From: Epinephelus fuscoguttatus
Lineage: Eukaryota; Chordata; Actinopteri; Perciformes; Serranidae
DNA length: 64,000 nt
Direction of reading: 5' to 3'
Assembly: GCF_011397635.1 (NCBI RefSeq)
Contig: NC_064775.1
Span: 19,326,954 to 19,390,953, forward strand
The position numbers were made by a program, and so were the translations under genes. Below, piece after piece: positions 10,443 through 22,916 of this stretch (within the stretch, counting starts at the first letter, position 1; every line of letters starts with the position of its first letter). Below the pieces are notes generated by a model. That model did no database searches. It was not told where the DNA came from and saw only the letters and a program-made list of their open reading frames with translations.

Positions 10443-13400
10443 CTGGAGAAAACGGCAAAAATGGTTTCAGTTAAAATATCAAAGTCAGCATACTTTCCTT
10501 CCCATCTTTCTGTCTTGACACAATTGACCATGGACTATAAATGAGCAAACTGAAAAGATATGAGATTAGAGGAGCAGCTCACAAATGGCTGAGTAACTAC
10601 CTTGAAAATAGACATCAATATGCACAAATGAACAATAATAAGTGTGACTTGTTGAGGGTTATATGTCGGGTTCCACAAGGGTCAGTGCTAGGTCCAACAT
10701 TGTTTATATTGTACATAAATGATATTTGTAATGTGTCCAAGTTTTTAAGTTTTATTATGTTTGCTGATGATATAAATTTGTTTTGTTCTGGTAAAAACCT
10801 TGAGCAGCTTCTGGATACCGTGGAAACAAAATTAGATATTTTAAAACAATGATTCAACATTAACAAGTTATCACTTAATGTAATTAAAACTAAATATCCT
10901 CCTGAGACTCCAACTTTTGTTTGGCATGCATTTTTAATTTCTCTGAGCTATTTGGAATTAGTAAGACTTGATAAGTATAAAAACCTAATAATTGTCTTTG
11001 AACAGAAAGTGTTTTTTGTCCTCCTTTTTGTCCTCATATGAGGACAGCGGGTTTATTTTTAATGATCAAAAGTGTGTAATGAAGTATAAAACAGTTTGTT
11101 TCAATGCCGTTATGTTTTCTGCAATAACAAAACTTAAAAACAATGCTACATCTTGTAACGCTATGGCTGAGGGGTCACTGTGCAAGTCTAAAACTGTTCA
11201 AAACAGTTTATATCAATACCTGAATATGGCCATGCAAAACAAAATTGCAAAAATTTCTATTCATATATATTCTTACAGACATTTCTAAAAGTCTTGTGAT
11301 TGTCATTTCGTAGCTTTGTGTGAATTTTCCTTGCTCTACACCAAGCATGGAATGTCCTTTTTTAATGAAGGTAGTTTTTAATTAACAGTGTCTTAGCTTA
11401 TTACGGTTGCTTAAATTGGTCAAATGCGTGTGCAGTTTTAAACTACAGATGTTATTAAGCACAACCCTGTCCACATTTGTGTCGGGATTGGCTGTAGACC
11501 AAGTTAAGCAGAATTAAGTATGAGGTACAGCAAACCAAAAATGTCATGTCCCCATATGAGGATGCAGGATCTCAGGAGGAAAGATAATATTTGAATATCA
11601 GAAAAACAATAACCAAGTACAATTATGATAATACTGAAATAAAAGATTATATGAGAACAAATATTTGGGAGTTGTCACAGATCACAAATTATACAGTTTG
11701 CATGTTAATCATATTAAAAACAAAATATCAAAGTCCATTACAATATTAGATAAAACAAAAAACATTCTTAACTCAATTTCATTACATATACTATATCGTT
11801 CTTTCATATTTCCATTCATTACTTACTGGGTGGAGGTTTGGGGAAAAATGATCACAAATCCGATTTATTTGCTTTAGAAGAGAGCCATCAGAATCATAAA
11901 CAGAGCGGATTATCATGAACCGACAAATACATTATTCATAAATTCACAGGCACTCAAATGTGGCAAACTTGTAGATTTTAAAATAGCATCACTGACATAC
12001 AAAGCATACAAAAGTATGTTACCAAACTGTATCCAGAGGCTGTTTCAAATAAGGGAATATCAGTATGAACTGAGAGGAAACTGTGTTCAAAGATGTGTTT
12101 CAGTTTGTGGAGTGAATTTATGGAATAGGTTAGAAACAAACATGAAATGTGTGTGGGATATTTGGACGGACAATAGGCCGATGTGTATACTTAGTTGCTG
12201 TCAATTTCTTATTGCTCTGTATAATTTGAAGGGTGTTAACAAACATAATGATTGTTAAATGGGGAGGTGTAATAAGCTAAGACTTCAGCATACACCATTT
12301 TGGTCCTGTTTTTTCCTGTTTATTTATTTTTAATTAATTAATTATTTTTCATATATGTATTTTTTAATGCTAAAAAAGCACAAACTTAATGATTATTTAT
12401 TGTCTATCTACCAGTGTATTTGAACGTTTATAAGTTGGAAAATAACTGAAATAAACTAAACTTACTTGATGTCGAATGATCTTGTAAATGTTGGTGGTGA
12501 AGATGGAGGTTGCTGCCAGGAGGCAAGAGTCAGTAGATGACATTGCAGCACCAGCAATAGCTCCCATGCCAACAATAAAAATGGCAGTAGGAGTAAGATG
12601 CAGAAGGATGATGGGCAATACCATAGCTGCTTCCCCTCGCTCATATGGAGAAGGAGAACCATATGAGGTCAAATTCCAGTCTGAAACATGAAAGGATGCT
12701 GTTGGATGCTATTCAGCTAACATGCACCTGAGATAGTTCAGTTTCGGTCAGTTTCATCATGATTTAGTGTTTAAATAAAGTGATTAAAACATCAGTATAG
12801 TTAGAAATTTGTGAAATACCTGTCTGGAAAAAGCTTACAAAAAAAAAAGAAGAATAATTTAGCAAATTACATGTTAAGGAAAAGATTTCAACTGTGTTAC
12901 TGTTGATCATTTCTAACTAATGTAAAATGTCTTGGAGTATTATGAAATGCGCCCTATAAATAAAATGTATTATCATTATTGTTACTTCAAAATTACTTCA
13001 TAAAACAGACTAGAATTTTGAAATTAAAGACATGGCATGAATGCTAACTCTGGAACGAGGTCCTTAACATGCCAAGGCTATATATTGGTTTTTCTACATG
13101 CCTCCAGTAAATGAAGTATCCAAAAAAAGAAAAACAAATCCCAAATTAAAGGGGAACAGTGAAACTACAACCCCGATTCTAAAAAAGTTGGGGCTCTGTG
13201 TAAAACATAAATAAAAGCAGAGTGTAATAATCTTAGAATCTTGTTTGACCTATTAGATATATAGACATTCCAAAAGAGTCTTAAGGGGGGATCCAAAAGA
13301 CTAGAGAAGTTTATTATTAACAGGTGATAGGTTCATTATTGGATATTATGGGGCATCCTTGAAAGACTCAGCTGTTCACAAGCGAGGATGGAGTAAGGTT

Positions 13401-13970
13401 CACCACTTTGTGTAAAACTGCAAAGGTGAATACTCCAACTGTTTATGAATGTTTCTTAATGTACAGTTATAAGAAATTTGAGATTTCACCATCTACAATC
13501 CTTGTAGAAAAGAATAACTTGCAAAAATAATGATTTAATGCTGCAACGTTTCAGTAAGGAGATCTTCATCAGGCAAACATTTTTGAAAAACACTCTTAAG
13601 TAGAAGTGGCTGCGAGTTTGCAGTGTGACAGTCTACAATATCATATACAGAGATGGAGAAATACATAATCAAAAATGAAAAACTGCAAAGTGACAATCAT
13701 AATCATACCCCCGAATGTTTACATTAAATAGGTAAGTTCTAAAAAATAAATGTTTAATTCCTTATTCTTAAATTGCATTCTCCAAAAATATGCATTTCCA
13801 AATCTTGCAGGTTACATTAATGAACCTGTAGGGATATGTTTTACATGGGAAGCATCAATAAACAAATAGGAAACTTCTTAGTAAATACAGAAAGGCCTCC
13901 AAAATGCTACAGGGTAAAAATGACATCAAAATATATAAGACAAAAATCAAAATTACCCTCTGCCCTATCA

Positions 13971-14004
<34 letters not shown>

Positions 14005-14033
14005 GATGATGATGATGATAACAATCATAATGA

Positions 14034-14066
<33 letters not shown>

Positions 14067-17000
14067 GTACAGGCCAAAAGTTTGGACACACCTTCTCATT
14101 CAATGCGTTTTCTTTATTTTCATGACTATTTACATTGTAGATTCTCACTGAAGGCATCAAAACTATGAATGAACACATGTGGAGTTATGTACTTAACAAA
14201 AAAGGTGAAATAACTGAAAACATGTTTTATATTCTAGTTTCTTCAAAATAGCCACCCTTTGCTCTGATTACTGCTTTGCACACTCTTGGCATTCTCTCCA
14301 TGAGCTTCAAGAGGTAGTCACCTGAAATGGTTTCCACTTCACAGGTGTGCCTTATCAGGGTTAATTAGTGGAATTTCTTGCTTTATCAATGGGGTTGGGA
14401 CCATCAGTTGTGTTGTGCAGAAGTCAGGTTAATACACAGCCGACAGCCCTATTGGACAACTGTTAAAATTCATATTATGGCAAGAACCAATCAGCTAACT
14501 AAAGGAAAACGAGTGGCCATCATTACTTTAAGAAATGAAGGTCAGTCAGTCCGGAAAATTGCAAAAACTTTAAATGTGTCCCCAAGTGGAGTCGCAAAAA
14601 CCATCAAGCGCTACAACGAAACTGGCACACATGAGGACCGACCCAGGAAAGGAAGACCAAGAGTCACCTCTGCTTCTGAGGATAAGTTCATCCAAGTCAC
14701 CAGCCTCAGAAATAGCAAGTTAACAGCAGCTCAGATCAGAGACCAGATGAATGCCACACAGAGTTCTAGCAGCAGACCCATCTCTAGAACAACTGTTAAG
14801 AGGAGACTGCGCGAATCAGGCCTTCATGGTCAAATAGCTGCTAGGAAACCACTGCTAAGGAGAGGCAACAAGCAGAAGAGATTTGTTTGGGCCAAGAAAC
14901 ACAAGGAATGGACATTAGACCAGTGGAAATCTGTGCTTTGGTCTGATGAGTCCAAATTTGAGATCTTTGGTTCCAACTGCCGTGTCTTTGTGAGACGCAG
15001 AAAAGGTGAACGGATGGATTCCACATGCCTGGTTCCCACTGTGAAGCATGGAGGAGGAGGTGTGATGGTGTGGGGTGTTTTGCTGGTGACACTGTTGGGG
15101 ATTTATTCAAAATTGAAGGCACACTGAACCAGCATGGCTACCACAGCATCCTGCAGCGACATGCCATCCCATCCGGTTTGCGTTTAGTTGGACGATCATT
15201 TATTTTTCAACAGGACAATGACCCCAAACACACCTCCAGGCTGTGTAAGGGCTATTTGACCAAGAAGGAGAGTGATGGAGTGCTGCGGCAGATAACCTGG
15301 CCTCCACAGTCACCGGACCTGAACCCAATCGAGATGGTTTGGGGTGAGCTGGACCGCAGAGTGAAGGCAAAGGGGCCAACAAGTGCTAAACACCTCTGGG
15401 AACTCCTTCAAGACCTTTCCTTGTTGGAAAACCATTTCAGGTGACTACCTCTTGAAGCTCATGGAGAGAATGCCAAGAGTGTGCAAAGCAGTAATCAGAG
15501 CAAAGGGTGGCTATTTTGAAGAAACTAGAATATAAAACATGTTTTCAGTTACTTCACCTTTTTTTGTTAAGTACATAACTCCACATGTGTTCATTCATAG
15601 TTTTGATGCCTTCAGTGAGAATCTACAATGTAAATAGTCATGAAAATAAAGAAAACGCATTGAATGAGAAGGTGTGTCCAAACTTTTGGCCTGTACTGAA
15701 CATATATATATATATATGTGTGTATGTATATATATATATATACACATATATATACAGTACAGGCCAAAAGTTCGCTGCAGGATGCTGTGGTAGCCATGCT
15801 GGTTCAGTGTGCCTTCAATTTTGAATAAATCCCCAACAGTGTCACCAGCAAAACACCCCCACACCATCACACCTCCTCCTCCATGCTTCACAGTGGGAAC
15901 CAGGCATGTGGAATCCATCCGTTCACCTTTTCTGCGTCTCACAAAGACACAGCAGTTGGAACCAAAGATCTCAAATTTGGACTCATCAGACCAAAGCACA
16001 GATTTCCACTGGTCTAATGTCCATTCCTTGTGTTTCTTGGCCCAAACAAATCTCTTCTGCTTGTTGCCTCTCCTTAGCAGTGGTTTCCTAGCAGCTATTT
16101 GACTATGAAGGCCTGATTCGCGCAGTCTCCTCTTAACAGTTGTTCTAGAGATGGGTCTGCTGCTAGAACTCTGTGTGGCATTCATCTGGTCTCTGATCTG
16201 AGCTGCTGTTAACTTGCGATTTCTGAGGCTGGTGACTCAGATGAACTTATCCTCAGAAGCAGAGGTGACTCTTGGTCTTCCTTTCCTGGGTCGGTCCTCA
16301 TGTGTGCCAGTTTCGTTGTAGCGCTTGATGGTTTTTGCGACTCCACTTGGGGACACATTTAAAGTTTTTGCAATTTTCCGGACTGACTGACCTTCATTTC
16401 TTAAAGTAATGATGGCCACTCGTTTTTCTTTAGTTAGCTGATTGGTTCTTGCCATAATATGAATTTTAACAGTTGTCCAATAGGGCTGTCGGCTGTGTAT
16501 TAACCTGACTTCTGCACAACACAACTGATGGTCCCAACCCCATTGATAAAGCAAGAAATTCCACTAATTAACCCTGATAAGGCACACCTGTGAAGTGGAA
16601 ACCATTTCAGGTGACTACCTCTTGAAGCTCATCGAGAGAATGCCAAGAGTGTGCAAAGCAGTAATCAGAGCAAAGGGTGGCTATTTTGAAGAAACTAGAA
16701 TATAAAACATGTTTTCAGTTATTTCACCTTTTTTTGTTAAGTACATAACTCCACATGTGTTCATTCATAGTTTTGATGCCTTCAGTGAGAACCTACAATG
16801 TAAATAGTCATGAAAATAAAGAAAACGCATTGAATGAGAAGGTGTGTCCAAACTTTTGGCCTGTACTGTACATTTATACATATATGTATATATATATATA
16901 TATATACATATATGTACACACATATATTCAACATGTCTCTCTGGGGGTGTACTAGGAACCCCATGGAGTAAATCTTTGTTTTAAAAAAAGAAGAGTGTCC

Positions 17001-19125
17001 AAGAAACAATTTACAGAAATAAAAATCAGAAATGTTCTACATCTACCATAAGAAATATCAACAGATTCAAGCAATCTGGAGAAATCTCTGCCTGTAACGG
17101 ACAAGGCTGAAAACCAACACTGAATGCCCAACTTTTTTGGATTATGCTGCACAAGTTGTGTGAGAGGTTGTAACCAAAAGTTAAGATATAAAATTACTAT
17201 TCAATTCATTAAGAACTCTCAGTTTTTTGATTCTTTGTTCACCATAAATGCATGTGAGAAAAACAATATTTTCTTGATGAATTAAACATAACTCGGGATT
17301 AGTATTTAATATACATATGGGAATTTGATGGGTTGAAGTATTCCTTTAAGGGACCATCACTTATGGAGGCCATTGTCTGCCAGGTAAAGAAAAAATAACA
17401 AAATCTAAGTCATGACAAAACACACTGTACAGCCCTGCTGCGGCCCAGTCTGTCAAATATACCTGTTGAGGCGGCGACAGCACCAATCAGCACTGGTGGA
17501 ATTCCAAGAACAAGGACGAGCCCTGCAGCTATAAAGCAGATCATTCTGGCTGTAGATGTGGAGTTGGAAGACAGAGTTCTTTGATGGAAGTCTTGAAATG
17601 CCAAGTTGCCAACACTCTGTGAAAACACAATAAACCATATGTCCAATTTTTTGTTTCACATTTGAAAGAGTGCTCGACAAATTTAGTATTGCACTTAATA
17701 AAGGGCCAAAAACAATGTGATCAATGTGTTATGTTTTGTTCGGGAAAGGGTTTGGTCAAAATTCTGAGGTTTAGTTTTTTAACTCAAAGTGACATCACTG
17801 CAGCATCTGTGAATTTATCAGACTTTACATGGCTCCCTCTGGAGCCACAAAAAGTTTTATACAACTTTTCACACAAGTTTTGAAATAACAAATAAAACGT
17901 ATAGTTTAGCTTCAGCTGAGTAGATATAAGTGAGATCATAAAGATCCCTGCCGGCTTAATGTTTTAGGACATTAAAAAGTGCTCTTCTTTGAATATTAAT
18001 TTCAAAAGTTTTACACAACGTCAGCTTACCAATGCTAGGAAATTATCAATCCATCTCCACACTTCATCAGACTCAAGATGGCCAAGCCAGGGGGCCTGAT
18101 ATGTACGGTTGAATGCTGTTTGAGTGATGTCAGTATAAACGTCACTGACCAACACAAAGGGAGCACAGAGCCACTATAAACAGAGGAATTCTTACATTAA
18201 AGTCTGTAAGAAAAAAACAGAACTAAATATATGTTGGAAAAACTGCCTTATTAGTGTTAAACTTACCAAGCTACAAAACACCAATGATAGCTGGATGACA
18301 TCAGTGAAAGCAACGGAATAGATACCTCCAAGAACAGTGTAGGTGATCGCAACAGCAGCAGAGATCCAGACGCAAAGACTTAAGGGCAGATCGGCAAAGA
18401 CACTAACAGTGACCCCTGTTGGAAGTAAAACACACCACGTTTATCATTATAAACAAATTATATCAAATCAAGTTTATCTATATAGCACATTTAAAAACAA
18501 CCGCAGCTGAACAAAGTGCTGTGCAAGATAAAAGAATGACACACAAATATATAGCAATATAAAAATGTACACAAATATAGAACAGAATAAAACAAGTAAG
18601 AACAGTTACAAACATAAAAAGATAAGATGAAATGCTAAAATATTAAAATCACCTCAGACAACCAAAGGCCATTGAAAACATGTACATTTTAAGATTTAAG
18701 GTAATATGCCAAGGATCTAAGAGGTCAGGAGTTGGAGTAGGGGTAGAGGAGCTCAGTGATATACTGGGGTACCAGTCTATGTATGTCTTTAAAAACAAAT
18801 ACAAGAGCCTTAAAATCAATCCTGAATTTGATGGGGAGCCAGTGCAGGGATGCTAGCACTGGTGTAATGTTGTCTCTTTTCCTGGTACCAGTGAGAAGTC
18901 TTGCTGCAGCGATCTGCACCAGCTACAAACGAGACAAAGATAACTGGCAGACACCCTTAGTATAGGGAGTTACAGTAGTCCAGCCTTGAGGAGATGAATG
19001 CAGTGGTTAGGTCATTGTGTGAGATTATCGGCTTGAGTTTTGCGTTGTTTCGTAGTTGGAAATAACAGCCCTTCACCACAGTGTTGATTTGTTTGTCAAA
19101 TTTAAAGGCAGAGTCACACACACAC

Positions 19126-19183
<58 letters not shown>

Positions 19184-22100
19184 ATAAAACCTCTTTTTTG
19201 TTTTTGTTTAATTGAAGACAGTTTGTTGCCATCCAGGATTTCACATCAAACCATACCATTTGAGGGCAGTTCCCCGGATGCCGACCAATTCTTGAAGACG
19301 GTTCAATAATATAGAATGATCAACAGTGCCAAAGGCTGCACTGAGGTGTAATATTATTAAAATGGCACATTTAGCTCTATCTAAAGACAGCAGTAAGTCA
19401 TTTGACACTTTAAGAAGGGCAGATTCTGTGCTGTGTCAAACACTAAAACCTGACTGAAAAGTCTCCATGATGTTGTTGTTAGCTAGATGAGACACAAGCT
19501 GTGAAAAGACAGTTTTCTCCAGTACTTTGGACAGGAATGGGAGCTTGGAGATTGGACGAAAAATGTTTAATATAGAGGTGTAAATAGTCAAGCCAAGTGT
19601 AAATACTAAGTCCAGGGTATGGCCATGGTTATGAGTTGGACCGGAAACATGCTGAATAAAGTTAAAGGAGTCTATTGTTCCAAGAAATGCTGGCATTGGT
19701 TTGAGTGTCCACATGAAAATTGAAGTTTAAAACTGATGAAAAAAACTCAGGGAACTCATTCAGGAAGATGGCATTGTGTTTGGGTGGGCGATACACAGTT
19801 ACACATAATACGGGATCTGAGAAACAGTACCTCTGGAGACAGATGTGACAAAGTGTTTGTGTTTTTATATTACCCAGAGAAATCAGTGTGACAGGAACCC
19901 ACATCAGTTCACCGATGAATGGAACAATGGCAAGAAGCCCCGTCAGTGTCTTCCCATACTTTCTCTGAAATGGATCCATCATCGTGATGTAGTTTTGGTC
20001 CCGCATTGGCTTTGCAAAGAACAGTCCGCCTTTAAAAAGAGACAGCAAGCATAGCAGTGTGTAACTTTACAATTCAGCTGTACAGTTGTACAGCTCTGTT
20101 GTGTCGTCCTCTCACTGTTCTTGTTTTCTTTGTGTTGCCTTTTTGGAGGCAGGCCAACATTATGTCATGTAACATTTCTTGGATTAACCGTAGACAGAGA
20201 AAGCAGGCAGGCAAGAACAGGCCCAGGTGAGCATAACGTAGTACCCCCCAGGTATGTAGTGCACCCAGCTATTATCAGTCGCCCAGAGAACCTATCCCAT
20301 TCTTATTTCTAGGGTCTCAAGTACCTACACTTTGTCCAACCCCGTCTCACTCCAAAGTCATTGAAATCTGGAGCTTGGGCAGTGACTTGTGGTGTCAGAC
20401 ACTGACGAAAATGCTGCCCTTAAACATCAGCATGATACAGGGGCGGACTGGCCATCTGGAGGTTCTGGAGAATCACAGAACGGCCGGGACTCCAGGACGG
20501 CCGGCGGCCGCCACGCAGTCAACACCTTTATTTTATTTTTTTTCCTATTTCTCCCTGATAATCTACTGTTCCACGTCCAGTCCGTTAGGTGGCAGCCTTT
20601 AACCCTATGGGCCCGAACGACGCATAGTGCGTCCAAATTCACACCTGTTCTTCTCTATTGATTTTCCCCGCAACCATGCATCATAGCGAGAAGCCACGCA
20701 TATCACGTGAAATAGCGCAATTGTGGCTTTCCGACAAGACCAAGCACTTGTCGGTAGTCCAATGTTTTCACAGCGAAAAAGAATGATAAATTTACACTAA
20801 AACTATGTATAACAGAGCTTTCATACAGCTTTGCACACACATTACTCTTGGATGGATCACTCGCGAATGCAGGCTCACACAGAAATGCCACGCGTATCAC
20901 ATGAAAGGAGCAGAGCTTTCCAATGATACCACACACATCATTTTGCTGTCATCCCATCATGCTATAAATCCAGATTAATTGTCTACAAAATAAAAACCTG
21001 ACGAATTTCTTTACAATCCATTATACAGATCTTGTTATCAGTCACTTCATATAGTGAGGAATATCATATCTTTCCGCATCTTAGGCTTGCATGTGTTTCT
21101 CCCTGTCTTTCCACATTTGTAGTCCGGCTTTCAAGATGCAAATATCTCCATATTGTCCAGTTGACACTCCATCAGATTTTGTATGACAAGACCAGCCACT
21201 TCACCTTTGCGCACCCAGACAACTGCAGCCTAATTATGCATGCTGACAGGGCCGTAGTCACCATATACATTGAGGGGGACATGTGTCCCCCCCAATGCCC
21301 AAAATGCCCCCCCAATATATAACTGAAACTGAAAAACAACAACAAACTTTGTTTACTGCAAACAAAGTGGCAAATATTATCTTGGAGGACATCATTGCAC
21401 TTGGTTGACTATTTTTCTATGCTTAGATGTAAATATTGCATATTTCTTTCAGATAAAACACACTTTTGCCCACGTTGTCCTGAAAAAACAAGATATAGCA
21501 TGTGTATGTAGCCTTTATAATGACTGTGCTATGAGCTTAAAAGTAAAGGCAGTAAAAATACCCCAAAAACGCCTAGGGCCCATAGGGTTAAATTGGATGC
21601 CAGCCGGCCCATAGATGTTGGGCCTGTTTCAGGCAGTCACCTGCATCGTATTGTTCAGCAGAGAGACATCTGGACTGTGTCATTTATTTCTCAGTGAGTA
21701 TTCTACACTATGCTCTTAACACAACATCTAGTCAACGTCGGTGCTATTGCTATAATTTGGAAGGTATAGTATCATGTGTTATGATTTAAGTATTTTGACA
21801 CCCGTGTCTGGGGCTGATGAGTTTCCGCACACCAGTTGTTGTGGGCTGGGCCGAGTCAAAGTCCAGGGCTGTTTTTTAGTCCCAGTCCGCCCCTGGCATG
21901 ATATGTTGTTTGTGGCAATACTTGATGCTAAGAGCAACTGATGTAGTGTAAAGAATGAGGAAGTCTACGTACGGTGGAAGGAAGGTGAGGTGGATGGGAC
22001 AAACAAAACTGGAACACAGTTTGTGTCCGGTGCTGTTTTAACGTAACGTTACATAATTTATGTACAGTTGTCGAACCTTGATGTCACTTACTTAGATGAC

Positions 22101-22851
22101 ACAACAAATGTACTTCTTTCAACCCCAGACATGATCGTATTTTTCTAAGCCCGATCAAGTAGCTGTGTTGCCCAAACCAACACATTCTTACTCCAACCTC
22201 GTCCCATAAACGTTTGGTCATGGACTTGTCATGTCCAGATACAATGTGAAAGGTCCCCTGGGTGCGCTGGTTGTTGACGTTCTGGGACGCCATGTCAAAT
22301 ATCTTCTTTCAAAGTACACTTCTGTTTTCACAGGAAATTTAACATTACCATACAGTATTTTTCAAGATAAACACACTACATTGGTACAACACAACGAACT
22401 GACATTTTGTTTTGTTTTGTTTTCTTCAACAAACACAGATGGTTGGGTTTAGGCAACAAAAACGCATGGTTGGGTTTAGGAAAGAAGAACATGGTTTGAC
22501 TTTATAATCTTACAGGACGTGAACACTACTCTCCCTGGTAAAAGTCGGTGATGTCGGACCTATTTACCACCCTTCCCACTACTCCACTTGGACTTTCAGC
22601 ACCCTAACTTCTGTTATTGTCCTGCCGCATTTAAAATGTTGCATGTTAAATTATAACAACGACCGGCCATGTATCATGCTAACTTTGTCATTAGTCATAC
22701 TTCTACTGTTATTATACACATATGACTATTGTCACACTTGTATACTGCCAGATATTAATACATACTTTCAACATATTGTACCGCAGTAGCCAGAACTATA
22801 ACTATAATATTATTACTTTCAATAATGTTGTTGTAAGCTACTGTCATTACC

Positions 22852-22916
<65 letters not shown>

